A stretch of DNA of 64,000 nt from an uncultured Eubacteriales bacterium (GTDB lineage Bacteria > Bacillota > Clostridia > Christensenellales > Aristaeellaceae). Positions 1 to 7,959 of the stretch are shown piece after piece. The notes beneath the pieces were generated by a model. The model was not told the origin of the DNA and made no database searches. It worked only from the letters and a program-made list of their open reading frames with translations. Location: NCBI GenBank assembly GCA_902801165.1, contig CADCHI010000001.1:1-64000 (forward strand). The letters run 5' to 3'. The position numbers and the translations under genes are program-made. Numbering within the stretch: the first letter of the stretch is position 1; each line of letters opens with the position of its first letter.

Positions 1-701
1 GGGAGGCGCTGGGCGGGAATGCCCTTGCGGCCACGGCGTCCTCGGCGACCTTCCCGGAGCGGGAATTGAAGGAGGCGGAGGCGTTCTGTCGGGCCAACGG
101 CATCCGGCAGATCGTGTTCCCCTCCGAGGAGCTCTCGGTGGAGGGCTTCGCCCACAATCCGAAGAACCGCTGCTACCTCTGCAAGCGGGAGCTGTTCGGG
201 AAGATCCTGAACATCCAGCGGGAGGAGGGCATCGCCGCCGTGCTGGAGGGCTCCAACATCGACGATAACGGCGACTATCGCCCCGGATTGCAGGCCGTGG
301 CGGAGCTGGGCATACTGAGCCCGCTGCGCGCGCATGGCTTTACAAAGCTGGACATCCGAACGCTGTCGAAGCACCTGGGCCTTCCCACCTGGAACAAGCA
401 GTCCTTCGCCTGCCTGTCCAGCCGCTTTCCCTACGGCGATATCATCAGCGTGGAAAAGCTTGGCATGGTGGACAGGGCGGAACAGCTCCTGCTGGACATG
501 GGCTTCACGCAGCTGCGCGTGCGCATCCACGGGAACCTGGCCCGCGTCGAGATTCCGCCGGAGCAGTTTCCCCGGTTCATGGAGGAGGCGACCCGATTGA
601 AGGTAGCACAGGCCTTGAAAGAGATCGGCTTTGCCTATGTCACACTGGATATACTCGGCTATCGCACCGGCAGCATGAATGAGACATTGAACAGGACATG
701 A
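1..701 (+). CDS. larE: ATP-dependent sacrificial sulfur transferase LarE (5' end missing)
   Basis: LarE makes the nickel-pincer cofactor of lactate racemase by giving up its own cysteine sulfur to a nicotinic-acid-derived substrate in the cytoplasm. The reading frame is open from base 3, so the gene begins before the window; the N-terminal PP-loop (SGGxDS) is not present here. Visible family signatures are the TFPERE stretch, the NPKNRCYLCK motif, EGSNIDD, and ACLSSRFPYG, whose Cys corresponds to the sacrificial cysteine of the Lactobacillus enzyme. The C-terminal portion looks full length. The TTG at 66 is an internal codon and not the start. Other lar genes would be expected upstream. The stop at 699-701 is followed by a divergent-to-convergent gene pair with little spacing. 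Confidence 0.9.
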   Translation, partial: EALGGNALAATASSATFPERELKEAEAFCRANGIRQIVFPSEELSVEGFAHNPKNRCYLCKRELFGKILNIQREEGIAAVLEGSNIDDNGDYRPGLQAVAELGILSPLRAHGFTKLDIRTLSKHLGLPTWNKQSFACLSSRFPYGDIISVEKLGMVDRAEQLLLDMGFTQLRVRIHGNLARVEIPPEQFPRFMEEATRLKVAQALKEIGFAYVTLDILGYRTGSMNETLNRT

Positions 702-742
702 GCGCAAAAAATCGGCAGCCTCCGACGGAAGCTGCCGTCTTT

Positions 743-1255
743 TCATACCTTTCCCTCCGGTTCGACCTGGAGCGCGTCGTTGAAGACGTTGTTGGCGATC
801 ATGAACACGCCCATGGCGGTCGCGACCACGATGGTCTCCTCCGAAAACGCCGCCCGCAGCCGGTCGAACAGTTCGTCGGGAATGCGCTTTGGGTCCCTGG
901 CCATGGCGCGTCCGTAGTCGATCAACAGCTGTTCCTCGTCGGTAAAGGCGAAGTGCTCGAAATCCTCGATGCCGTTCTGGCGGAGCAGCTTGGCAAAGTA
1001 TCGGCTGCACACCAGGCAGTCGTTTTCAAGGGAGATGGCGTATTCAAAGAAATCCGCCGCGCGCTTGCCCACGAGGCGCTGTAATTCCCGGTCCAGCGCG
1101 TAGGATTGCGCCTCCAGCGCGTTGAAGGCGGTGACATTGTGCAGAAGCGTTAGCTTTTCATTTGTCAGCCGATAGCCCTCCGAAAGGTGCGCGTCAATGG
1201 CGGAACGGACTTCGGGTGAAGCGTAATTCGGATCGATTTTTGATATGCGCGGCGT
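743..1255 (-). CDS. Carboxymuconolactone decarboxylase/AhpD-like protein with a probable ACG start
   Basis: About 170 residues of the all-helical AhpD/CMD fold, which in relatives supports peroxidase or decarboxylase activity. A CLVC pair (about residues 80-83) sits in the usual place for the redox-active CxxC, but the His three residues later in AhpD is replaced by Phe. The frame is open and protein-like back to base 1255, where ACG stands 7 bases after a strong AGGAGGG Shine-Dalgarno and a good promoter lies just upstream. No ATG, GTG or TTG exists between that site and the GTG at 1072, which would cut off 61 residues of plausible protein. ACG initiation, or a mutated ATG, is therefore inferred. 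It converges on larE. Confidence 0.7.
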   Translation of the reverse strand, partial: TPRISKIDPNYASPEVRSAIDAHLSEGYRLTNEKLTLLHNVTAFNALEAQSYALDRELQRLVGKRAADFFEYAISLENDCLVCSRYFAKLLRQNGIEDFEHFAFTDEEQLLIDYGRAMARDPKRIPDELFDRLRAAFSEETIVVATAMGVFMIANNVFNDALQVEPEGKV

Positions 1256-1280
1256 GGTATTCCCTCCTTTGGGGACTTAT

Positions 1281-1309
1281 ATTATCACATCCGGTCCTGA
1301 GATGTCCAA
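1281..1309 (-). promoter_or_regulatory. Sigma-70 type promoter of the AhpD-like gene
   Basis: On the minus strand, TTGGAC (1304-1309) and GATAAT (1281-1286) are separated by exactly 17 bases. The ribosome-binding site AGGAGGG follows within about 15 bases of the -10 box, so the leader is very short. Confidence 0.65.
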
Positions 1310-1616
1310 TCGTTTTTGGCTATTCAAGCGTATCGTTTTTGGGTATATCCCCCTAACATAAAGCCCAATGAAACGATAGGCTATTCGGATATAATAAACC
1401 CCGGCCGCAAAAAAGGCTCTTCACGGAAAGTTGGGGCAAGCTCTCCGTGAAAGCCTTTTGGGACAGCCCCGCTTATCCGGGATCGCGTTCGTCGCAACCT
1501 CGCCTGACGGCGGTGGGAGCGCAGGATGAAGGATCGGCTCATTCCCGCGGACATCCGGCGCGAAGGGGGAATGTGCGCATGAGTGGCCGCGGCAAATGAG
1601 GCATGAAAAAGAGTGG
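1310..1616. other. Gene-free stretch with one long hairpin
   Basis: I see no protein-like frame here; the two minus-strand frames overlapping 1381-1669 have biased composition and no Shine-Dalgarno. The only structure is the inverted repeat listed at 1411-1459. Confidence 0.5.
1411..1459. repeat. Inverted repeat, 16-bp arms
   Basis: AAAAGGCT-C-TTCACGGA (1411-1427) pairs with TCCGTGAAAGCCTTTT (1444-1459) around a 16-base loop, with a single bulged C. Both arms end in A/T runs, so it could act as a bidirectional terminator for the AhpD-like gene's surroundings. Confidence 0.5.
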
Positions 1617-1645
1617 TTGTCCAGAAGGCATCCACATGGTATAAT
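1617..1645 (+). promoter_or_regulatory. Promoter ahead of the HTH-kinase pair
   Basis: TTGTCC (1617-1622), 17-base spacer, perfect TATAAT (1640-1645). It is followed by a tiny open frame at 1668 and then, 125 bases on, by the HTH gene. Confidence 0.6.
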
Positions 1646-1667
1646 GCGCATGAGAGGCGGAGGATTC

Positions 1668-1679
1668 ATGTATAATTAA
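1668..1679 (+). other. Three-codon leader frame (Met-Tyr-Asn-stop)
   Basis: A strong GGCGGAGG site lies 4 to 5 bases before ATG TAT AAT TAA, directly downstream of a near-consensus promoter. It may be a leader peptide or the stub of a gene whose body was replaced. Nothing in its sequence decides which. Confidence 0.35.
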
Positions 1680-1719
1680 TTGTTGATTAACGTGATATTT
1701 TCCGGCTCAGCCGAATCAA

Positions 1720-1738
1720 GGTGGGCAGCCTGCCCACC
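1720..1738. repeat. 19-bp perfect palindrome, GGTGGGCAG family
   Basis: GGTGGGCAG C CTGCCCACC, with no T-run after it. The same palindrome recurs at 3991, 8617 and 8838, so it bounds the HTH-kinase unit on both sides. Confidence 0.7.
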
Positions 1739-1792
1739 ATTTGCTCAACGCGCTATGCTATGATCCTGTTACAGTAATGGGGTGGATGAACT

Positions 1793-2239
1793 ATGGCGGA
1801 TACCAACCGGATCAGCACGGACGAGCTGCTGGCGCTGCTGTTCAAGGAACGCAACCTGGAGCACTTTCTCCAGAGGAATGAATCCGCGTACCTGACGGCG
1901 TCCTTCAGCGATTATCTGAACAACTGGTGCAGGCAGCACCTGGAGGTGCCGGAGCAGGTCATCCGGCGGGCCAACCTGGAGAAGTCCTACGGGCACCAGC
2001 TGTTCAGCGGCAAGCGCAACCCCTCCAGGGACACGGTCCTGCAGCTGGCCTTCGCCATGCGGGCCGACCTGCCCCAGGCGCAGGAGATGCTGCGCGTCGC
2101 CCGCAGGAGCCCGCTCTACCCCCGCATCAAGCGGGACGCGGCGATCATCTACTGCCTTCACAACCACATTTCGCTGGTGGACACGCAGATCATCCTTCAG
2201 GATCTGGAGCTGCCGCTGCTGGGAGGGCGAGAAAAGTGA
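1793..2239 (+). CDS. Helix-turn-helix protein paired with the membrane kinase
   Basis: 148 residues, cytoplasmic, no membrane segment. Residues about 55-100 resemble an XRE-like HTH (a helix ending in YGHQLFSGKRNPSRDTVLQL, the phrase typical of proteins found next to Firmicute Ser/Thr kinases). The rest is helical with no other recognised motif. The start ATG follows GGGGTGG. Its stop overlaps the next gene's GTG by 4 bases (GTGA), so the two are translationally coupled and probably work together, for example as kinase partner or substrate, or as a DNA-binding output. No target site is evident. Confidence 0.75.
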   Translation: MADTNRISTDELLALLFKERNLEHFLQRNESAYLTASFSDYLNNWCRQHLEVPEQVIRRANLEKSYGHQLFSGKRNPSRDTVLQLAFAMRADLPQAQEMLRVARRSPLYPRIKRDAAIIYCLHNHISLVDTQIILQDLELPLLGGREK

Positions 2240-3843
2240 ACGAATTGAAGCGCATCGTTGCGGACATGGAATCCGTGTTTGCCGAGAGCAGCTATCCAAA
2301 GGATTTCCTGGCGGACTACGACCAGATGGAGTGCCTTGCGAGCCACACCGGGCGGGAGACCTTCCTGGTCCAGCGCAAGGCGGACGGCGAGACCGCCATC
2401 GCCACCTGCTATGACCGCGCGGCCTTTCCGCTGTGCCCGGACATCCGGCTGCTGCGGGAACTGAGCCATCCCGGCCTGCCGCATTACTATGAGGAGTACC
2501 GGAACGAGAAGATGCTCTGTGTCGTGCGGGAGTACATCGAGGGCGAGCCGCTGAACGTCTACGCCCGGGACCGTCAGCTGTCCATCGGGGACATCGTGTC
2601 CCTGGCAAAGCGGCTGTGTGACATCCTGCAATCGCTGCACGGCCACGTGCCGCCGGTGGTGCATCGGGACATCAAGCCGGAGAACATCATCGTCAGGCCC
2701 AGCGGCGACATCGTGCTGATCGACTTCGACATCGCCCGCGCCGTGAAGGAGGGCAGCGGCACGGACACGGTGTTCTTCGGCACCAAGGGCTACGCGCCGC
2801 CGGAACAGTACGGCTTCGGCCAGACGGACAGCCGGGCGGACATCTACGCCTTCGGCGTGCTGCTGCGCTGGCTGGTGACGGGCAGCGCCCGGGTGAACGG
2901 GAATATCGCCATCGATTCGGACATGCAGCGGATCATCGACCGCTGCACGGCCTTCGCGCCGGAGCAGCGATTTTCGGATGTCGGCGAGGTCAAGCGGGCC
3001 CTGGAGGGCGTCGGCAGGCGCGGCAGGCGCGTTTCCATCAAGGCCGTCCTCGCGCTGGCGCTGTCGGCGGTCCTGCTGCTGGGCGCGGGCTTCGCGGTGG
3101 GCCGGTACACCGACTGGCTGAAACCCGTGCCCAGGATTGCCTTCCAGGAGCCGCTGATCGAACTGGCGGCGCGGCTGTGGATCGGCAGGGAGAGCGGACC
3201 GCTGACCGAGGAGGATCTCGCCCAGGTCACGCAGCTGTACATCTTCGGCGACCAGGCCTTCGATGGATTTGAGTCGTTCAACCAGTGCGACGTGGCCACC
3301 AGCGCGCAGGGGCCGATCCGCACGCTGGACGATCTCCAGCTGCTCAGGAACCTGGAGGAGGTGCACATCGCCCACCAGGGCTATGTGGACACGGCGGGCC
3401 TCGCGGGGCTGCCGAAGCTCTATACCGTGGAGCTCAAGCACATGCGGCTCTCCGGCGTCGCTGCCATCGCGGACGTGCCGGGGCTCAAGCACGCGGTCCT
3501 GTTCTGCGACGGGCTTTCCGATGTGACTGCGCTGGAGCGGTGTCCGTGGCTGGAGACGCTGGACATCGGGCTGAACGACATCGCGTCCCTCAACCAGGTG
3601 GGCAGCCATCCCAACGTGAGAAACCTGGGCCTTATGTGGCTGGAGTTGGACAATGTGGACGACATCGCCCAGCGCTTCCCCAAGGCGAAGAACGTGATGC
3701 TGCAGCACGGGAACATCCGGGAAATGTCCGGCCTGAAGGCGCTTCCAAATCTCGAGGCCGTCTGGGTGCTCAGCGAGCAGGCCGACGCGGTCAGCGCGCT
3801 GTTCGAGGGCACGGACGTGCAGATCAACGTCACGGAAAACTGA
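2236..3843 (+). CDS. Membrane-anchored Ser/Thr kinase-like protein with extracytoplasmic LRR-like domain
   Basis: 535 residues starting at GTG 2236, preceded by GGGAGG and overlapping the HTH gene by 4 bases. The kinase domain spans residues 25-255 with HRDIKPEN (143-150), DFD in place of DFG (163-165), and APPEQY. One transmembrane segment lies at about 268-290, followed by about 240 outer residues with leucine-rich, LRR-like periodicity. DFD is common in this Firmicute family, but the ATP-anchoring Lys seems to be missing: relatives read VAKCYD where this protein has IATCYD (Thr57), and no glycine-rich loop is obvious. It may therefore be a weak kinase or a pseudokinase. It would sense something outside through the LRR part. 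Confidence 0.85.
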   Translation: MNELKRIVADMESVFAESSYPKDFLADYDQMECLASHTGRETFLVQRKADGETAIATCYDRAAFPLCPDIRLLRELSHPGLPHYYEEYRNEKMLCVVREYIEGEPLNVYARDRQLSIGDIVSLAKRLCDILQSLHGHVPPVVHRDIKPENIIVRPSGDIVLIDFDIARAVKEGSGTDTVFFGTKGYAPPEQYGFGQTDSRADIYAFGVLLRWLVTGSARVNGNIAIDSDMQRIIDRCTAFAPEQRFSDVGEVKRALEGVGRRGRRVSIKAVLALALSAVLLLGAGFAVGRYTDWLKPVPRIAFQEPLIELAARLWIGRESGPLTEEDLAQVTQLYIFGDQAFDGFESFNQCDVATSAQGPIRTLDDLQLLRNLEEVHIAHQGYVDTAGLAGLPKLYTVELKHMRLSGVAAIADVPGLKHAVLFCDGLSDVTALERCPWLETLDIGLNDIASLNQVGSHPNVRNLGLMWLELDNVDDIAQRFPKAKNVMLQHGNIREMSGLKALPNLEAVWVLSEQADAVSALFEGTDVQINVTEN

Positions 3844-3901
3844 CCCTGTGTCATTATGCCGGGAAAACCCTGCGCATAGGGTGAAGGCGGAGCAAGATGC
3901 C

Positions 3902-3959
3902 GTCATTCTGAGTGGAGGCGGAGCCGTAGTCGAAGAATCTTCCCCTCAGCACAATGACA
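3902..3959. repeat. Intergenic repeat of the GTCATTCTGAG type
   Basis: Begins GTCATTCTGAGTGGAGGC, continues through GTCGAAGAATCT and ends in CAATGACAT, with complementary ends (GTCATT / AATGAC). Repeats with the phrase GTCGAAGAATCT are widespread between genes in gut Firmicutes. Confidence 0.55.
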
Positions 3960-3990
3960 TTGAAAGCTGAATGGGAATCAACCCCTTTAC

Positions 3991-4018
3991 AAGGTGGGCA
4001 GGCTGCCCACCTTTTTTA
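3991..4018 (+). terminator. Rho-independent terminator after the kinase gene
   Basis: Perfect 11-bp stem AAGGTGGGCAG / CTGCCCACCTT around one base, followed by a T-run. It is also a member of the GGTGGGCAG palindrome family. Confidence 0.75.
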
Positions 4019-4222
4019 TGCCTTTCTTCGCTAAGATATAACGCAGACACAATATTACATGCAGGCGTTTTCAGGGCCAATCCGGAAGCACAGGTCAAGG
4101 AGCTGGAGGGGCTGGAGAAGAACGAGCCCCGCTTCATCGCCTGGGATGAGCTGAACAGTGGCCTCCGGGTCATCAGCGTCCGATGAACCAACCGTCACAC
4201 ACAACACAAGGAGGTCATCCCC
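4019..4222 (+). other. Gene-free leader with a possible coding remnant
   Basis: A 71-codon frame (3971-4186) ends in a protein-like stretch (KELEGLEKNEPRFIAWDEL), but its beginning runs through the terminator and it has no convincing ribosome-binding site. It may be the tail of a lost gene. The Shine-Dalgarno of the next gene (AAGGAGG) lies at the right end. Confidence 0.3.
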
Positions 4223-4879
4223 ATGAAGAAGCTGCTTGCGATGCTGTTGACATGTGCGCTGGCCGTGGCGGGCCTGTGCGCCGCCTGCTGTGAGGAGCAG
4301 GAAATCCGGGTCGTCTCCTTCGGCCATTACGAACAGGACAACGATGAAGGCAACGGCCCGGAACCCATCGAGTGGATCATTCTGACGCAGTTCGGGAACC
4401 GCGCGCTGCTGCTGAGCCGCGACTGCCTGGACGCGCAGTATTTCAACAATGATTACGGCTCCGCACCGTGGGAAAGCTGTTCGCTTCGAAGCTGGCTGAA
4501 CGACGCCTTCCTGAACGCGGCCTTTACGGAGGAGGAGCAGGCGCGGATCTTCGATAGCACCAACGCCAATACCATGGCAGACGGCTATCCGGGGCTTCCA
4601 TCGAACGGCGGCGCCACGACGGACAGGGTCTTTCTGCTGAGCTACAGGGAGCTGACGGCGTTTGCCGACACCATCACCATCCCCGAGGCGACGGCATATG
4701 CCGATGCCCGCTGCAATCCTACGTCCAGCGATTCCGCGTCCGCCTGGTGGCTGCGCTCGCCGGGGCCGGACGACCATGCCGCGCTCGTCCTCTACACGAG
4801 CGGCGAGCTGAACTATTACCCGGCTGACCTCAACCGCAGGGGCGTCCGTCCGGCGCTGACGGTGAATCTGGAGGAATGA
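4223..4879 (+). CDS. Secreted DUF6273-domain protein
   Basis: 218 residues. An N-terminal signal peptide (about residues 1-21, MKKLLAML then LCAACC) leads into a DUF6273-like domain: FGHYEQDN, PIEWIIL, LLLSRDCLD, SWLNDAF, WWLRSPG and GVRPAL occur in order. DUF6273 proteins are found in secreted or surface proteins of gut Firmicutes and have no proven activity. The signal-peptide end contains cysteines, but a good lipobox is not clear. The start ATG follows AAGGAGG with 8-base spacing. The next gene is co-directional after 70 bases and also encodes a secreted protein. Confidence 0.75.
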   Translation: MKKLLAMLLTCALAVAGLCAACCEEQEIRVVSFGHYEQDNDEGNGPEPIEWIILTQFGNRALLLSRDCLDAQYFNNDYGSAPWESCSLRSWLNDAFLNAAFTEEEQARIFDSTNANTMADGYPGLPSNGGATTDRVFLLSYRELTAFADTITIPEATAYADARCNPTSSDSASAWWLRSPGPDDHAALVLYTSGELNYYPADLNRRGVRPALTVNLEE

Positions 4880-4949
4880 ACCGCCTTTCGCCGCGGCGAG
4901 CCATGATGAGATTCAACCTTCACCCACATACGCATGAGGAGGTTCCAAT

Positions 4950-6971
4950 ATGAAAAAGCTCATTTCGATCCTGATGACCCTTGCGCTGCTGTGCGCCCCG
5001 CTGGCGTTGGCGGAGGGCGACGCCTATATCCTGGCCGAGCCGGGCGAGCCCGTGCGCCTCGGCGACTTGACCTTCGAGCCGCAGCTGTTCACCGACGCCT
5101 ATGAGAGCTGGGACCTGCTGATCGCCAGCACCAACGATCCCTTTCCGGCCCACGGCGAAGTGTACCTGGTGCGCTTCGCCGTCGCGGAAGGCGGCGAGGC
5201 CCTGACCCCGGAGCAGATCGAAGGCGAAATCGCACCTGCGATGAGCCTTTATGCCGAATCCGAGGGCAGCGCCAGCCGCATCTTCCAGGTGGTAACGCCC
5301 GACGACCAGGCAACGCGGGTATTCGACATCCTGTTCTACTGCGAAAACTTCTATGCCCTTGAGGACCTGGACCTGCTGTGCGGCGGCGCACTGTATCCGC
5401 TGGACGGCCTGCCGACGGACGGGGAGAAGCTGCCCCTGCCCACGGCAGAGGAGATGGCCATCGAGGCGCTGAACGCGCTGCATGTGCGGGCTATCAATGA
5501 GAGCGGCGCTTCTATCGACGAAGCGGCCTGTACCGGGGATGTGGTCGTTGCCATTTATAGCGCCTCCGGGGAGGGCGCCACGCCCAGCCAGGTGCTGACC
5601 GTTGATTCCGAAGACAGTTATGATCTGATTTTCTCCCGGGAATACCGGGCGGCGAGCCTCGAGACCGCCCGCTGGGCGGCGGTCATCCATCCCACCTATT
5701 CTCAGGTGGGCTGGTACAGCGGCATCGGCGGCGGCGCGGCGAACGAGACGACCACGTGGCTTTCACTGTTCGATCTGGAGACGGACAAACTCTATGAGGA
5801 GAAGGTGGCGACGGTGCAGCCGCCCCAGACCATCACCGTGCAGACCATCAACGGCATTCCCGTGTCCTCCGGTGCCAGCGGCGAGTACCGCAAGGAAAGA
5901 GCGGTGGAGCGGCTGGCGGAACTGGTTCAGGCCGCGCCCACGCCGGAGCTGACACAGGAGCCCACCCCGGAACCTACCGAGGCCCCGACGCCCGAACCGA
6001 CGCCCACGCCGACAGAGGAACCCGCGCCGGAGCCGACGCCGGAAGCTACCGAGACGCCTGCCGAGGAGACTGCCGAAGCGCCCGCGCCTGTGGCCTCCGG
6101 GGAGGCGTCCGTGGACGACGTGCTGGCCGCGCTGAATGACGATACTTATCGCGCCACCTATGATGCGCTGCTCGCCGGCGAGGTGATCCAAAAGGGCAGC
6201 AAGGGCGAGACCGCCAGGGGCGTGCAGCAGACGCTGGTGGCCTTCGGCCAGGACATCGCCGTGGACGGCAACGTCGGCCCCAAGACCATCGCCGCGCTGA
6301 ACGCCGTGCAGGCGGCCTTCGGATTGGAGCAGACCGAAGCGCTGGACGCGGCGGGCTATGCCGCGCTGCTGCCCCGGCTGCTCGTCACCGCCGACCCGGA
6401 CGCCGCCGACGCGCTGCTGATGGGCCAGACGGACGCGGGCGAGTACGATTACATGCGCGCCTGCGCGCTGGCGGCCCGGGGGAAATACGCCTCGGCCAAG
6501 GCCCTGTTTGAGGAGAGCGGCTGGGGCGACTGGGCGGCGCGCGCCGAGGCCTGCGTCCAGCCCTGGCCCAAGACCGGCGTGCTGTACAAAAACCCCGAGG
6601 TCAAGGGCAGCAGCGCCGAGCTGGCCGTGCAGTTCAACACCGAGGCGGATACTGCCATGCTGGTGAAGGTCTACACCGAAGGCGGCGTGCTGGCGCGGAC
6701 GATGTTCATCGGCGGCACCGGCAAGGCCACCTGCTCCTTGCCCGCGGGCATTTACATCATCAAGGACGGCGTCGGCAAGAACTGGTACGGCGAGGAGGAA
6801 GCCTTCGGCGAGCGACCCGAGGGTCAGTATGAGATCATGACCTTCGAGGGCGGCTCGCAGGAGGTTGAGCTCAAGAAGAACTACCGCTCCACCATCACCG
6901 TGAACGTGCAGGAGGACAACCCCGCCGCCGAGGGCGTGGGCTCCGACTGGGAGAGCTGGAGCGACTTCTGA
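4950..6971 (+). CDS. Secreted protein with proline-rich linker and peptidoglycan-binding domain
   Basis: 673 residues. Signal peptide 1-21 ends ALA before EGD. Residues 22-325 form an unassigned globular region. Residues about 332-380 are a Pro/Thr/Glu-rich linker of PTPEPT-type repeats typical of cell-wall-spanning segments. Residues about 410-475 match a PG_binding_1 fold (GSKGETARGVQQTL, DGNVGPKTIAALNAVQAAFG). The C-terminal 200 residues are unassigned. It probably sits in the wall and binds peptidoglycan or is scaffolded by it; no catalytic motif is seen. Start ATG follows GAGGAGG. Confidence 0.75.
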   Translation: MKKLISILMTLALLCAPLALAEGDAYILAEPGEPVRLGDLTFEPQLFTDAYESWDLLIASTNDPFPAHGEVYLVRFAVAEGGEALTPEQIEGEIAPAMSLYAESEGSASRIFQVVTPDDQATRVFDILFYCENFYALEDLDLLCGGALYPLDGLPTDGEKLPLPTAEEMAIEALNALHVRAINESGASIDEAACTGDVVVAIYSASGEGATPSQVLTVDSEDSYDLIFSREYRAASLETARWAAVIHPTYSQVGWYSGIGGGAANETTTWLSLFDLETDKLYEEKVATVQPPQTITVQTINGIPVSSGASGEYRKERAVERLAELVQAAPTPELTQEPTPEPTEAPTPEPTPTPTEEPAPEPTPEATETPAEETAEAPAPVASGEASVDDVLAALNDDTYRATYDALLAGEVIQKGSKGETARGVQQTLVAFGQDIAVDGNVGPKTIAALNAVQAAFGLEQTEALDAAGYAALLPRLLVTADPDAADALLMGQTDAGEYDYMRACALAARGKYASAKALFEESGWGDWAARAEACVQPWPKTGVLYKNPEVKGSSAELAVQFNTEADTAMLVKVYTEGGVLARTMFIGGTGKATCSLPAGIYIIKDGVGKNWYGEEEAFGERPEGQYEIMTFEGGSQEVELKKNYRSTITVNVQEDNPAAEGVGSDWESWSDF

Positions 6972-7057
6972 TCGGCCCGGCAATAGAACGTTAACGGCCG
7001 TGCGGATACGAACCCAAGCAAACGGATAGCTTTAGCATATTTTGAGGAGGGGATCCC

Positions 7058-7657
7058 ATGGCCCATTACGAGTATACCAAGACCTTCAGCTTTTACGCGA
7101 CGGCGGAGGTGCCCTATCGCTACACCTGCGGCAAGTGCGGCAGGGAGGTGACCGGCAGGGCGGAGCTGGCCGGAAAGGACGAGGCGAAGGTATCCTCCCG
7201 CCACGCGGACAAACTCGCCATCAGCGACCAGTCCCGCGAGCAGCACCAGGCGGAAGCAGTATTCCGGTTGCGCGGCCAGGTGCGGTACAATCGGCGGGCG
7301 GTGAAGAAGGGCAATTTCGCCATGCTGGATAGGTATAAAAAGTGTCCCCACTGCGGCGCGGAGCAGAGGTGGGGGTATCACAGGAGCAGCGCTGTGGCCT
7401 TCATCCTGTTGGCCATCGGCGCGGCGGCGCTGGCCGTGCTCTGTGCCGTGGTCTATGTCCGCCAGGTGCGCGGCGGCAATACGGATTTCACATTCCTGGG
7501 CTGCGCCCTCTTCCTGCTGTTCTTCGGCGCGATGTTCGGCGTGCGGGCCGCCTGGGATATCAGGGGCCTGAGGGCCGCCCACGGGCAGTCTGAACAGAAG
7601 CCGGAGGTGTTCTTCGACCGGATGACCAGTCGCTGGCTCGACCGATTGAAGGATTGA
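7058..7657 (+). CDS. Zinc-ribbon-like membrane protein (copy 1)
   Basis: 199 residues. Two CxxC knuckles (CGKC near residue 25 and CPHC near 97) likely form one zinc ribbon, with a charged helical stretch between them. Two hydrophobic segments follow (about residues 111-133 and 143-165) and a short cytoplasmic tail. No enzyme motif. The start follows GAGGAGGGG. The gene at 7960 has the same architecture, so the two are diverged tandem paralogs. Function unknown. Confidence 0.7.
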   Translation: MAHYEYTKTFSFYATAEVPYRYTCGKCGREVTGRAELAGKDEAKVSSRHADKLAISDQSREQHQAEAVFRLRGQVRYNRRAVKKGNFAMLDRYKKCPHCGAEQRWGYHRSSAVAFILLAIGAAALAVLCAVVYVRQVRGGNTDFTFLGCALFLLFFGAMFGVRAAWDIRGLRAAHGQSEQKPEVFFDRMTSRWLDRLKD

Positions 7658-7959
7658 CGGAGGGGTAGAGCCGGAGCGCTGCTGCTCACGGGCTCCGCCG
7701 TTGGGGCGGCGATGTCCTTTGGCGGGGGCGGTACCTTATATACCCTGCCCCGGCGGCGTTGATCGGCGGCTGCGTGGCCGGGACGCCGGGCGCGAGGATG
7801 ATTCCCAACGGCGGTATTGAGCTGCAAAAAGCCAAGACTTCCGTCGGTTCTGCGGGGCGCGCTCCGTCATCCACCTTCTGCACGGCGTCTCAGGTACGTT
7901 ACCAGATCCGTTCCAGAGAGGAGAAACCCGTCGGGTATTGATAGAAGGGGGAATGAAAC
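7658..7959 (+). other. Intergenic stretch between the two paralogs
   Basis: No supported gene. Small frames exist but lack Shine-Dalgarno and protein-like composition. GC-rich with only weak local hairpins. The ribosome-binding site of the next gene (AGGGGG) closes it. Confidence 0.4.

Noticed and set aside
1381-1669. Small minus-strand genes
   Set aside because: Two overlapping Arg/Pro-rich frames, no Shine-Dalgarno, and they run through the hairpin at 1411.
1927-2235. N-terminal extension of the kinase frame
   Set aside because: It overlaps the HTH gene in another frame and reads as Ala/Gly/Pro-rich shadow; the GTG at 2236 has the ribosome site and the family start.
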